A DNA stretch of 64,000 nucleotides from Rhodococcus sp. ARC_M6 (lineage in GTDB: Bacteria > Actinomycetota > Actinomycetes > Mycobacteriales > Mycobacteriaceae). Below, one piece after another: positions 45,437-55,545 of this stretch; the first letter of the stretch is position 1; each line of letters opens with the position of its first letter. The notes beneath the pieces are model-generated. The model did not search any database and had not been told where the DNA came from. It worked only from the letters and a program-made list of their open reading frames with translations. The position numbers were made by a program, and so were the translations under genes. The DNA is taken from the NCBI RefSeq assembly GCF_022810305.1, contig NZ_JALGQH010000025.1, positions 24,711 through 88,710 on the forward strand. The letters are read 5' to 3'.

Positions 45437-48400
45437 TTACAGCACCCCGTTCGTCTTCAATGCGTTCACAATTTGTGCTGCATCGGGTGGGCACATGGTC
45501 CACCCCTGTTCGGTCATCGTATTGGCAGCCTCTGAATCCGCGTCGAGTACCACGCCGACTCGGGCGTCGCCCCAAGCAAGGTCGAGGACATCGCCGTCGT
45601 CGGTCTCGAATCCGAGGACAGGCACTGGCAACTCAATTCCTGAGGCCGCCAAAGCCAGAACGAGTGTTTTCTCCGCGTCAGAGATGGTCTCGTCGAACAA
45701 CGACTGCCATTGCGGCGTCAGTTGCGCACTGGTTGCGGATGGTGCGGCTGTGGGTGCTGAGGTATCAGCAGTGAGCAAGCTGTGGGTCGTGACGCGATGG
45801 TTGGAACTGATGCCCAACCAATTGGACAGTCGGACCCATTCTTTCCAGGCTTTCCCGTCAAGAATCTCGAGCATCTCGTCTCGGTCGTCCACTGCGAGAA
45901 CTGCGTTGCTGGTGCGAGTTCCTGGTCGCATTGCCGCAACGATGGTCAGCGAACCGTCGGTGAAGGACCAGCACATGTCGGTTCCCGGTGACGAGAATGG
46001 TTGCTGACCGTTCAGCTCAGCCAAGGCGTTCTCGGCTACGGATTCGGCATCGGCTTTCACACGATTGTTGTTGCGCACGAACATGAGCGGAAGCGAACGA
46101 CTCACCGATTCCCACGCCTCGACATCCGGGTCGGTGATGAACGCCAGTAATTGCGTCACGGGGTCAGCCGTCAATAACTTGAGGAGTGCGGGGCGTAAGT
46201 TACCCGCTTTCATGGTGTTTGACGCGGCACCTTCCGTGTACCAGGACGGCGTCACTGTCTCGTTGTTCTTGAAACGTTGCAGATCCTCGTGACCGAAAGA
46301 CCATACGAGATGGCCCGTGGCTCGCAGAGTGGCGCGCTTGGTGGCGTCGTCGGCAACTCGATTGCAGCCGGGCATAGCGTGGAACCTGCGGCCGTCCACA
46401 AAAAGCGCAATCCGAGGGATCTCGGAATCGTTTGTGCTGAGCTCGAAATCAGGTTTGGATGTTGCTATCAATACCTGCGGGGTCAGCTTCCACGTACGGA
46501 TCTTCGTTCCCGGCATGATGATGGTCGCAGAGGGACCGTACGTCCCGGGCTTTTCCCGGACGCTGGCACCCATCGCGCGTAGGCGTTCGACGAAGGCGAC
46601 GTAGAACTCTTTCTCGAGGTGTGATTCCTCGCTGCCAACCCGTTCGGCCGGCGCCTCTTCGGTGACAGCCGCCAACCATGGCTCGAGGGTGGGTACAGAT
46701 CCGTCTGAAGTGCCCAGGAGTAGGTCGAGCACTTTGGCGGCTGTCTTGCGGGATACTTTGTCCAACTCATGTAGGGGAGCAAAGGGCAACAAACATAGGT
46801 GACATGCGAGACGATCTTCTGCAGCACAGGTACATTCGTGCACGAGCTTCCTCGCTGCCGCCAGTACGGCCCAGACCTTTGCAGGGTCGGCAAACTCAGC
46901 GAGATACCCCGTACCACCAGGAACGGTGTCGTGAATGAGCAGCGCGCGTTGATCAGGAGCATGTAGAGCGTCGGTGATGGTGGCGACGTCGAGGTGCTCA
47001 GGTGAGCCGCCAATTACCTGTCGCAGGCCCAATAGAATTGCTGCGCTCAGACTCGGATGCGCAAACGAGTCGTATTCGAGCGAAGCCGGTAGGTGTAGGA
47101 GCACTCCCTGGGTTCGGAGGGTTCGGGCAAGTGCGATTTCCCGGACACTCTCGAGAGTGGAGTTGCGATGGCGGCACCAGCTGCGGTGCTCATATCTGTT
47201 GTTGCGGCCGGCGGTGCGGTCGAGCTGACCGCACGAGGAACAGACTCGGAACAGCCCAGTAGCAGTTTCCTGTCCCGCGATTGTCCGCTTACTTCCCTGA
47301 GATGTGCGTCGGCCCATGTTGATCCAGCGAATATCCATGCGGCGCAAATATTCCGCACCGAAATCGCGACCCTCCACATACCAGGACCGACCGACGTTGA
47401 CGGGATCGATGTCCGCGGCGGTGACTACAGTGAACGATTCCTTGTGCCGCTCATCGCGACCGTCGTTGATGGATGCCTCGTCGCGACGAATTTCGGCAGA
47501 GACCCGTGCCAACTCCACCACCTGAAGCTGCTGGCTGACGTCGGTGATGGCGCTGTTCTGGCATCGTGGACACGCAGTCAGAGTCGGTGCTTCTTCTCCG
47601 GCGTGGGTAATCCCGGCCCAGCCGCACTGCGGGCATAGGCGCCAGGTGTGGATGTTGGACTCGCCGGCACCGAGGTCGACGGCGTCGATCTTCGCGGCGA
47701 GACCTTGTGCGTAGAAGGTGGAGCCAGGAGCCAGTTCGGTGAGCGCAACTCGGGAACCACGCTGATAGCTGGTGGCATCGCCCATGTATTTGTTGGTTTC
47801 GGGGTCGATCCAGGTGATCCCTACATCGAGCACTACGGAGTCATCGAGCAACGTGTAGTTGGGTAGCACCCCGTAGCGTTCGAGTGCGCTGATCCAGTAC
47901 ACCGAATTGAGCTCGGCCAGTTGCTTACCCAGCAGTTTGATCGATCCGTAGGCAGTGCGTAGGTCGCGCTGGTCATCGTCGGTTGATGCAGGTGCGGCCG
48001 CCCGACGCTCGAACTCGGGTAGTTCCTTCTCGATGGTGGCCCGGCGTGTTGTCAGTTCCACCAGATCGCGATTCCAGCGATGAACGGCTTCGCGAAGATC
48101 AGCCACCAATTCGCTCGGATTGCCGTCGCCGGGTGTAGTCGCCCACTGGCGCAGTGCATTTACGGTGACGTCGTCGAGCTCATCGTTGAACTGCGTGAGA
48201 AATCCGTCGAGAAGAACTTCTGACTGTGCATCGGCGGAATCGAGAAGTGTTGCCATCCAACTTCCCTCATCGAAACTGCCAAGGGCGGCACGTGCGTCTC
48301 GCGGTGCGACGGTGTTGGGATCGCGTGCCAGACGATCGACAATGTGGGCTACGTACTGGCGTTGCAGGATTTCCTCGGCGGTGAGGAACGTGGCAGGCGG

Positions 48401-51400
48401 GCGCACGTCGCCCTGGATTACCGATGTGGGATCGAAGAGTTTGGGAAGGTGTTCACCGCGACCTCTGACAAACGCGAGAACCAGTGAGTTTCCGGTGAGG
48501 CGCCCCGCTCGGCCCACACGCTGAAGGTACGACGTGACTGTGCGGGGCAATGATCCGAGCATGACTGTGGAGAGGTCGCCGATATCGATACCCATTTCAA
48601 GAGTGGGTGTCGCGACTAGGACGTTGGGTGCTTGTGGGTCAGCGCCGCCACGCTTGAACGCAGTTTCGTAGCTCAGACGGGTTTCGGTTGGAAGTAGCGA
48701 GGTGTGCTCGCGGGCAACTACGCGCTTCATTTCCGAAGAGTCGTAGAGCTTGCGGTAGAAGTTCTGCAGTTTCTTTGCTCGCCCAAGAGTTCCAGGGCAG
48801 CGGACCAAAAGGCACGGCGCGCCCTCTAGCTGGTCGATGACGGTCAAGCTGCCAGGCGTGGGAGTTTGGCAAACCCCACACACCAGCAGATGCTTCTCTC
48901 CCTCGAGATCGGGAAGACTGGGCGCGCTTACCTGCACGGTGGCAGGGGGCAATCCGTAGGCCGTCAGACCAGTCTCGGTGAGGACAGCGGAGAGTACGCG
49001 CTGCTCAGCGAGTACAGAGAATAGCGATTTGGCGAGGAAGCCGCCGTCGACGGGGGAGACATTGAGGCATTGCGACGCCCACCGTGCGTACCAGGAGGAT
49101 GGAGCAGTGATCGCATCGAATCCTTCGGGGACAGTGCGTGATCCAACGGCCGGAAACGCAGGTGCCGGTCGGCCTTTCGGGAAGGCGGGCATACCCGCGC
49201 CTTTGGGACGTGCTCCCCACACCCAACGGCGGTTGGCGTCCTTCTCGACGTAAGTGCGTAGCCACGGATGGTGGATGGCGCCTCGGGTTCGGACACGCTC
49301 GACGGTTCCGCGAACCCAACGAGTGATTGCGGCAGAGTCCGGTGCGCTGATCGTCATCTGGTGCTCGGTTGCATTCAGTGCTGCTGCGCCGAGTCTTACG
49401 GGACGCTCAACTGATCCTAGATTGACCTCAGCAACGACGCTGCCGGTCAGCTCTAGGGTTCGTCCCAGCCGGGACTGCAGGCCCAATTCCAGGTCGATGT
49501 CGAACAGCAGTCGCGTGAGTACCTTTTCGGTGGCCTTCTTGCGAGCTTGTGTGGACGAGTCGGCTTTCCAGAACGGAGTGAAGTCGTCATGATCGACGAT
49601 GTCGGGGGCCAACAAGTGATAGCGACGTATCGGATCTTCACCAGCTCGGGCGACGACTGCCCGGCAAAGCTCGTCCAGAGCGAGGGCACCGGAACCCGTG
49701 CTGCTGGGTTCGTTCAAAGCGCTGCGCAGAGTGGAACGCAGGCTCAGTGTGTGGGAGCGAGCCTGCACGAAGCCGGCGCGATGCGCGGCATCCTGCACAC
49801 TGTCGGTGAACATGAGTGCCTTCTTTTCGTCGGCACTGAGGTTCTTGTCTCCGAACATGTTTGACAGTGTTACCGAGAGTTGGGTGGCTACTGCACTACC
49901 GAGGAATCGAATGCCGTCGGCGGTGCCGCAAGCCGGGCACATGTCCTTTTTCGAATTTTCCTCAACGTCATCGCCGGTGAGAACGAGGACGGGAAGAACC
50001 TTGCCTTCAAGTTGTTCAGTTCCGTCGGGATCGGGTGCGATATCGGTGATTTCTCGGTCATCAATGCGGAACCACCGCAATCCTTCGACCGCCTGGTCCA
50101 TGGTGGTGGGGTCGAGCAGCGCCTCAGCTGGGGCAGAGATCAAGGCGCGGAATCGTGAGCCGCCGGACGCGTGGTCCGCACGGATCGACTCGTCAGTGAC
50201 ATCGAGGGTTGTACCGGTAGGAGCCATACGGGCACCCCAGCCTGAGCGGCCGCAGTGCCGGCAATAGACGGCAGGTAGGTGCATGCCGTCGGCGTCCTCG
50301 TGGGCGCCGTCATCTGACCATCGGTACGACGTCGCGGCAGCGACAGCTCGATCGATTCGCGAGAGCTCCCGAATCCACAGGTGCACATCAATATTCAATC
50401 CTGCGCGACCAACCTCTGCTCGCAAGTGAGACAGCGCTGCGAACAAGTAGTCGAGGAACTTCTGCTGATCTGAGTGGGTGCGTCGTGTATCGCCGGCGAG
50501 TGCAGCGGTGGGGAACAGTTTTTCGGCGAGGTCAGCTAGGGAGATGGCGTTGACGGCATGGTTGAGGAGTGAGATCACCAGCGGGTGAGCTTTGAGCAGG
50601 TTCAGCTGTTCGATGTCCGAGAGGGCACGGATATCTGCTGCGCCGAGGCGGCGATCGGTATCGAGATCATCAGCGCGCTCGAACATTTCGGCCAGAACGG
50701 CTGCGGTGATGCCTGCATTCTCACCTGAAGATTCGGCGGCGTCGAAGATGTTCTTGACCGCGTCGGCGAGAGCAGGTGCAATTGGTCGGTGCAGGCGGTC
50801 CAGCGAGGCGTCTCGCTCAGCGAGCCATTCAGCAGCCGTGAGGCGAGTTTCACCGATAACGGCGTCGGCATCGAATGTTTCACCGAAGACTGTGCGTGCG
50901 AAGTCGAGCATTGCGGTGGGTTCGGCTTTGGACCCGAGCGTTGCCGAGGTGGCAACGGGTGTGATCCGGCCGAGCGGTCGAGCACGGTCGTCTTCCGTGA
51001 CGGGTGAGGAGTCCGTCCAGTGCGCTTTGACTGTGAGCCCGAGGCGGCGCAAAAGCATCGCAACATCGGTTCCCTGAGCGCCGTCGTAGGTGTGGAACTC
51101 GTCGAGGACTACGTACTGCAGGGTTTCGGCAGACAGTCGCCATATCGATGCGCGGTCTGGGTGCAGGAGTAGGTGATCGAGCATCTTGTAGTTGGTGAGC
51201 AGGATGTCTGGGGGAGAGTCGTGCATCAGCCGGCGGTCGGTGATGAGTCCATCTTCGGTGACTTTGGTGCGCCCGCCGGTGGACTGTTCGCCGGTGTAGA
51301 GGCCAGCAGAAATTCCAGACAGCTCAGGATGATTTGCGATGAGCCCTGCGAGACGCTCGGCCTGGTCGTTGGCCAGTGCATTCATGGGATAGAGGATGAG

Positions 51401-51808
51401 CGCTTTCATGCCAGTGATGCCGGATCGTTTGGCGCGCAACACATGATCGAGGATCGGGTAGAGAAATGCTTCGGTCTTGCCGGAACCGGTGCCCGTCGTC
51501 ACGAGGGTCGGTTGCGGCCGAGTTTGGAATTTGGTGGAGAGACGCTCGAAGGCACTGGCTTGGTGCCCGTATGGGGTGAAGCCGTCGGGCCGCCAGTCGA
51601 GGTGCATTCCCCAGTTCCCTCGGGCTGGTGCGAAGGGGAGCCGCAGCCGAACATAGGGTCCCTTGAACATTCCCGACGCGGGGTCACCCACGAAGTCGCC
51701 TAATGATCCCTGCGCATCGGGGTCGGTGAGTGCGAACGTGGTCGCGAGGTAGTCGGTGAGGCCCTCGCGCAAGTGCTTGGCCTGGAGGGTGGGAAGTAGG
51801 GCTCCCAT
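45437..51808 (-). CDS. Giant DEAD/DUF1998 helicase with C-terminal nuclease-like domain
   Basis: A 2123-residue protein. Helicase motifs: TTGTGSGKTEAFLYP (~106), DEFH in VLDEFHTYDGAQGTDV (~236), and ATPTLEMGIDIGDLS with QRVGRAGRL (~1070-1100). Cys pairs (YCRHCG ~520, MCPACG ~622, LCPQCGWAG with CPRCQN ~1390-1420, RVCSSCG) look like zinc ribbons. A DUF1998 region (~1620-1670) has LIHDTVPGGTGYL and a Cys cluster ending HLCLLPF. The C-terminal part (~1780-1810) reads TSKPDFELSTN ... IALFVDGRRFH, a Vsr/DUF559-like endonuclease pattern. It may combine DrmA-like and DrmB-like functions of DISARM. No frameshift is visible over 6.4 kb. Confidence 0.8.
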   Translation of the reverse strand: MGALLPTLQAKHLREGLTDYLATTFALTDPDAQGSLGDFVGDPASGMFKGPYVRLRLPFAPARGNWGMHLDWRPDGFTPYGHQASAFERLSTKFQTRPQPTLVTTGTGSGKTEAFLYPILDHVLRAKRSGITGMKALILYPMNALANDQAERLAGLIANHPELSGISAGLYTGEQSTGGRTKVTEDGLITDRRLMHDSPPDILLTNYKMLDHLLLHPDRASIWRLSAETLQYVVLDEFHTYDGAQGTDVAMLLRRLGLTVKAHWTDSSPVTEDDRARPLGRITPVATSATLGSKAEPTAMLDFARTVFGETFDADAVIGETRLTAAEWLAERDASLDRLHRPIAPALADAVKNIFDAAESSGENAGITAAVLAEMFERADDLDTDRRLGAADIRALSDIEQLNLLKAHPLVISLLNHAVNAISLADLAEKLFPTAALAGDTRRTHSDQQKFLDYLFAALSHLRAEVGRAGLNIDVHLWIRELSRIDRAVAAATSYRWSDDGAHEDADGMHLPAVYCRHCGRSGWGARMAPTGTTLDVTDESIRADHASGGSRFRALISAPAEALLDPTTMDQAVEGLRWFRIDDREITDIAPDPDGTEQLEGKVLPVLVLTGDDVEENSKKDMCPACGTADGIRFLGSAVATQLSVTLSNMFGDKNLSADEKKALMFTDSVQDAAHRAGFVQARSHTLSLRSTLRSALNEPSSTGSGALALDELCRAVVARAGEDPIRRYHLLAPDIVDHDDFTPFWKADSSTQARKKATEKVLTRLLFDIDLELGLQSRLGRTLELTGSVVAEVNLGSVERPVRLGAAALNATEHQMTISAPDSAAITRWVRGTVERVRTRGAIHHPWLRTYVEKDANRRWVWGARPKGAGMPAFPKGRPAPAFPAVGSRTVPEGFDAITAPSSWYARWASQCLNVSPVDGGFLAKSLFSVLAEQRVLSAVLTETGLTAYGLPPATVQVSAPSLPDLEGEKHLLVCGVCQTPTPGSLTVIDQLEGAPCLLVRCPGTLGRAKKLQNFYRKLYDSSEMKRVVAREHTSLLPTETRLSYETAFKRGGADPQAPNVLVATPTLEMGIDIGDLSTVMLGSLPRTVTSYLQRVGRAGRLTGNSLVLAFVRGRGEHLPKLFDPTSVIQGDVRPPATFLTAEEILQRQYVAHIVDRLARDPNTVAPRDARAALGSFDEGSWMATLLDSADAQSEVLLDGFLTQFNDELDDVTVNALRQWATTPGDGNPSELVADLREAVHRWNRDLVELTTRRATIEKELPEFERRAAAPASTDDDQRDLRTAYGSIKLLGKQLAELNSVYWISALERYGVLPNYTLLDDSVVLDVGITWIDPETNKYMGDATSYQRGSRVALTELAPGSTFYAQGLAAKIDAVDLGAGESNIHTWRLCPQCGWAGITHAGEEAPTLTACPRCQNSAITDVSQQLQVVELARVSAEIRRDEASINDGRDERHKESFTVVTAADIDPVNVGRSWYVEGRDFGAEYLRRMDIRWINMGRRTSQGSKRTIAGQETATGLFRVCSSCGQLDRTAGRNNRYEHRSWCRHRNSTLESVREIALARTLRTQGVLLHLPASLEYDSFAHPSLSAAILLGLRQVIGGSPEHLDVATITDALHAPDQRALLIHDTVPGGTGYLAEFADPAKVWAVLAAARKLVHECTCAAEDRLACHLCLLPFAPLHELDKVSRKTAAKVLDLLLGTSDGSVPTLEPWLAAVTEEAPAERVGSEESHLEKEFYVAFVERLRAMGASVREKPGTYGPSATIIMPGTKIRTWKLTPQVLIATSKPDFELSTNDSEIPRIALFVDGRRFHAMPGCNRVADDATKRATLRATGHLVWSFGHEDLQRFKNNETVTPSWYTEGAASNTMKAGNLRPALLKLLTADPVTQLLAFITDPDVEAWESVSRSLPLMFVRNNNRVKADAESVAENALAELNGQQPFSSPGTDMCWSFTDGSLTIVAAMRPGTRTSNAVLAVDDRDEMLEILDGKAWKEWVRLSNWLGISSNHRVTTHSLLTADTSAPTAAPSATSAQLTPQWQSLFDETISDAEKTLVLALAASGIELPVPVLGFETDDGDVLDLAWGDARVGVVLDADSEAANTMTEQGWTMCPPDAAQIVNALKTNGVL

Positions 51809-51994
51809 GGTCGACTTCTCCTCGGTTTGGTGGGTTACAGGTTGTCGGTCGTGTGTTTGCTGAGTGCGTCGAGCTCGGAAGCAGGTCAGTAGCGGCCTAG
51901 CCCTAGTTGTGGAAACCGCTACCGTAGGTTTGTGTCCGCGAGTTCGGAACGATGCTAGCGATGCTCGTGTTCGGGAGACGGCAGTTGCGGCGGG

Positions 51995-52843
51995 CTACTC
52001 CGTCATCGAGGCGCCGTCGACAACCTGGCCAGACAACCGCTGAAGGTATCCAGCCCCCGTCCCTTCCTCGGGGTTGAACCAGGCAAATGGGTGGTGCAGA
52101 GCAAGTACCGTCGCGAGCAGTGGGTGATTCGGATAGAACGGGACTTCCCATTCGTCCCAGCGGCACATGTCGTCGAAGTAGTCGCTCACTGAGCTCCAGT
52201 TGTTGTCGCTCAAACCGTAGTCATGGTCGTCGTCCTCGTCCTCGTCGTCGGGTTCTGGTTCACGCCGCACTCGGGAAGGGATTTCTTCGAATAGCTCTGG
52301 AATGTCGGCCATGAGTTCTGCGACCTCGTGAAGTGCGGCGGCCATCAGAAGTTCGTCGAAGTAGCAGCCAGCCCGATTGAAGGGAAGAACACCCTGCTCG
52401 ATCTCTTCGGCGACTGCACGGCATCGCTCGGAGGCCTTGGCCGCCCACGCTTTGTTTTCTCCGACGTGGAACATCACTCGGCGGTCGATGCGGGCAAAGG
52501 GCCCCATCTCGTGGAGTGGTTGATCCATGTCGCCGTCGATCCAAGGGTCCAGCTCGGTATCGGCCCATCCATGGAGCACGACGGTGAGTGCGTAGGCTTG
52601 CCTGGGGGTTACGACAGTCGATTCCGTCCATGTCTGCTCGAAGTGTTGAGCGTTCTCTTCGGCTCTAACTATCGCTGCGTGCTCACGGTTGAGCACCTTC
52701 TCGCATTTGGTGCGTGTCGAATCGCTGACGGATGCCGAATCGTCTTCCCATCGGCGCCAGGTTGCCAAGCTGACGCCGGCCAACGCCGCAGCCTCGGGCT
52801 GGGTGAGGTTGAGCTTCTCGCGTAGTTCTTGACTGTTTGACAT
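51995..52843 (-). CDS. XRE-type HTH protein of the DISARM-like operon
   Basis: Start at the ATG of MSNSQELREKL with a GGTGAG site just upstream; the longer open frame extends into promoter sequence. The 282-residue protein opens with an HTH (TQPEAAALAGVSLATWRRWE, ~15-35) and has a helical body that ends in a very acidic stretch (EPDDEDEDDDHDYG) near residue 215. It lies between the RT cassette and the giant helicase, so it is a likely regulator of one or both. 186 bp separate it from the giant gene, so that gene may also have its own promoter. Confidence 0.7.
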   Translation of the reverse strand: MSNSQELREKLNLTQPEAAALAGVSLATWRRWEDDSASVSDSTRTKCEKVLNREHAAIVRAEENAQHFEQTWTESTVVTPRQAYALTVVLHGWADTELDPWIDGDMDQPLHEMGPFARIDRRVMFHVGENKAWAAKASERCRAVAEEIEQGVLPFNRAGCYFDELLMAAALHEVAELMADIPELFEEIPSRVRREPEPDDEDEDDDHDYGLSDNNWSSVSDYFDDMCRWDEWEVPFYPNHPLLATVLALHHPFAWFNPEEGTGAGYLQRLSGQVVDGASMTE

Positions 52844-53503
52844 AGACTCACCGTACTGAGCGCTCAGTGAGTAGTCAATTTTGGTTAGGTTTGGATCGTA
52901 AGTCGTATGGCGGGTGTGATGGGTCGGTCGCGATTTGAAAGTGCTTTGAGCGGGCTGAGGACTCTGCTGTGTGCTGTGAGGCGGTATCGGGTTCAGAGGG
53001 AGCGAATGTGGCATGGCGGCAAATCGCGAGACGATCTAGCGTAGGAGGTCGGCGCGGTGAATTGGTCTGTACCCGACAGACCTTCGAACGTCGGATGGCC
53101 CGCCCGAATTCGTAGAGTGAAAATCGAGGAATTACTAGGAATGTGCCTGGTGCACTACGTGGTGCCGATCAAACAGTTCGAGTGATGTCGAAGAGTTGGA
53201 TGTGATCATTGCTGGTTGGCGATTCGAGGAGGTGTGAGAATTGCAACGATAGGGTCGAAATGGACCATCTTGGAGTGGTCAAGGATATATAGATATGTAT
53301 CTTCAACTGCGCACGTGAGCCTGTATTGCGCCTCAAGGGTATGGTAGTGCGGAAATTTCACCCTTGGATGTGATTAATATTTGGCGAGCCTCTGATGGCA
53401 CTGGAATTGTGAACACGATGGCGTGAAACTTCTTGCCCAGGTAATTCGAGGCCTTATTGAATGATGGTTCTCAGATTCTGGTATTCGTGCGTCCTTCTTG
53501 GTG
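52844..53503. other. Non-coding junction region
   Basis: A 660-bp gap between the XRE gene and the RT gene, becoming AT-richer toward the RT side. It holds a perfect 7-bp hairpin GGTCTGT-ACCCG-ACAGACC at 53064-53082. No credible gene or repeat was found. It probably contains the XRE promoter (minus) and the end of the RT transcript, and marks the inner edge of the inserted cassette. Confidence 0.4.
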
Positions 53504-54889
53504 CTATCGGTATACTGATCCAATGTCTTTTTCTAGATCCGAGGTAGCCTTGCCTACCTTTCTTGAAAATAGAGAATTGACTTCAATTTCGTTCATTTCA
53601 TTTAATCGCTCTTGTTTGATTAGAAATATTCTGTTCAAAATATTCTGTTTGTTATCTCTGTCAATTTCGTCAAAGTTTGGAACGATGTTCCTTCGTCGGC
53701 TGTTGGGATTTTGTATTGCCCAGTATGTACTGACGAATTTTTTCGGAACTACTGTCGCAGACAGGTCGTAGCTGGAAACAAATTTTCTAACTTGTCGATC
53801 GAGTTTCTTTAGAATTTTGATGTCGTCCATCTGGGAAAAGTATTGGAGCCACCCGTGACGGCGTCCCTCATGTATGCATCCGGTAATTACTAGATTGAGG
53901 TACCATTCGCATATTTCGCCGGATCTTCTTATCCAACTTTCCATAGTAAATCCTACTCTTGAGGATTTTGTGGCATACTTGTACCGCGTAAATACGCGAG
54001 CAATCGAATTTTCCATTCGATGTATACTCGATCCTCGAACCGAGATTTTTGTGCCGTTAAAAACGTATCCAAGGTAGTCGAATTGGTCAACGATACGTCC
54101 CGTGGAGGATTTTTTCCCCGGTCCTCTGGGGTGAGCTTTCAGGCCGCGTGCAGATATTTCACTGTCTAGGTTTTGCTCAATCTGGTCGGCCATGCCAGTG
54201 TGGCACAGAATAAGAATATCGTCGACGTATCGAAAGTATGACATTCCAGGTAAATTCATGAAGTTTTTATCAATTGGAATCATGAATATCTCAGCTAGAA
54301 TGTTTGATATAGAAAGGCCCTGAGGCACGCCCTGGCTCGTAATCGGTTGGGATCGAGGTTGAGAATTTGCAATTGTGGGTGTCGATACCGCGCGGCTGAG
54401 TATGCTCAATATCTCATGTTTCCTAATTCGAGTCTGTAGTTCGAGAATCAATTTTTCGTGATCTATTGTTGGATAGAAATCTTCGATATCAACTCGAATG
54501 TATTCCTCATAGGCGTTCTTAGCTATTGCATTTGAGATCCTGTTTATCTTCAGTTGGGGGCGTTCGAATTCCTCCAGATTGAAAGACGAGGAAAGTGTGT
54601 TCGTCAGGGCCCGAAGTGTAATTCTGTCGCGAGCTGTAGGAATTGAAATAACTCTCGGGTTTTGGCTCGCACCTTTTATTTTCAGAACCTGTCTGAATGG
54701 AGTAAATCTGTAATTTCCATTTCTCATATTCTTCTGAATCTGTCGTACTTCTTCATTTAAACTGCCGCCAAGACGTGCCGGATGGTTGCCATCCCGGCCG
54801 ATTGCGGAATTGCTCTTCACGTACGTGCGGTAAATTGCTTCTAGATTGCGTAGTGTGGTCTGTTTCCTGAATTCTTGAGCTGAACTCAT
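53504..54889 (-). CDS. Reverse transcriptase (defence-type)
   Basis: ATG with an AAAGGGGGA site seven bases upstream. The 461-residue protein has RT motifs: RVDIEDFYPTI (~130-140), QGVPQGLSISNILAEIFM (~185-200) and the catalytic YVDD in FRYVDDILIL (~220-228). The retron features NAxxH and VTG are not seen, and there is no group-II maturase or endonuclease domain, so it fits the unclassified or defence RT groups. The gene is visibly AT-richer than its neighbours. It lies 12 bp after the SLATT gene and is almost certainly co-transcribed with it. Confidence 0.85.
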   Translation of the reverse strand: MSSAQEFRKQTTLRNLEAIYRTYVKSNSAIGRDGNHPARLGGSLNEEVRQIQKNMRNGNYRFTPFRQVLKIKGASQNPRVISIPTARDRITLRALTNTLSSSFNLEEFERPQLKINRISNAIAKNAYEEYIRVDIEDFYPTIDHEKLILELQTRIRKHEILSILSRAVSTPTIANSQPRSQPITSQGVPQGLSISNILAEIFMIPIDKNFMNLPGMSYFRYVDDILILCHTGMADQIEQNLDSEISARGLKAHPRGPGKKSSTGRIVDQFDYLGYVFNGTKISVRGSSIHRMENSIARVFTRYKYATKSSRVGFTMESWIRRSGEICEWYLNLVITGCIHEGRRHGWLQYFSQMDDIKILKKLDRQVRKFVSSYDLSATVVPKKFVSTYWAIQNPNSRRRNIVPNFDEIDRDNKQNILNRIFLIKQERLNEMNEIEVNSLFSRKVGKATSDLEKDIGSVYR

Positions 54890-54901
54890 TCATATCCCCC
54901 T

Positions 54902-55510
54902 TTAGAATGCCCAAAATGTAAGTTTAGTTAGAATTAATATTGGTAGCATCAGTATTGCGAGAGGTGCATACGTTACGACTCCCTGGCTGACGGTATTGAT
55001 GTTGGCGCATTTATGTCCGCTCTGTGAGAGGAGAGAATCGGCCACTGTATGATTTTCTGATTCATCTAGCAGGTTCTGGTATTTTTCAAATAAAGATGAC
55101 AGTTCAATGTTTCCTTTATTGTCCCGAGTGTGGCTACGTGTAACTGATTCGGGTTCTGTATCGGAATCTCCAGGCTTATTGAGTAGCTCTACGGTTGCTG
55201 ATAGCCTCTGAATCTTTCTATAGTTGTCGAACATATCTCGAGCTCGACCTTCATAGTTTCGCCCAGTGATCACCAAGGATGCAACTAGAGTGGCGACCGA
55301 AGCTGAAGCAAAGATTGCGGCTCCTGCATTCCCGAATATTTTAGGATCAGCCAGAAGAGAAATTCCTGCGATGGTTGTACCAGTTGTCGTCGAGATCAGT
55401 ACGGAATTCCACACATGGCCGCGCGTGCGCAGTCTATTTTCGGCATGCACACGCGCCTTGTATGTCCGGTATGAACGATTTTCGAGATCGCTTAACCATG
55501 AGGTTGTCAT
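54902..55510 (-). CDS. SLATT-like membrane effector
   Basis: Start at the ATG with AAGGAG about eight bases upstream; the longer open frame runs into the hairpin leader. The 202-residue protein has the SLATT layout: an N-terminal helix with YRTYKARVHAENRL, two close transmembrane helices (~33-53 and 62-83), a long cytoplasmic helix with YRKIQRLSATVELL, and a further hydrophobic C-terminus (APLAILMLPILILTKL). SLATT proteins are predicted pore-forming effectors, and some families are linked to reverse transcriptases. It may depolarise the membrane when the RT senses infection; that is inference. Confidence 0.75.
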   Translation of the reverse strand: MTTSWLSDLENRSYRTYKARVHAENRLRTRGHVWNSVLISTTTGTTIAGISLLADPKIFGNAGAAIFASASVATLVASLVITGRNYEGRARDMFDNYRKIQRLSATVELLNKPGDSDTEPESVTRSHTRDNKGNIELSSLFEKYQNLLDESENHTVADSLLSQSGHKCANINTVSQGVVTYAPLAILMLPILILTKLTFWAF

Positions 55511-55545
55511 CGCACCTGCTCCTTGGGGTGAAGGGAAAATCGCTA

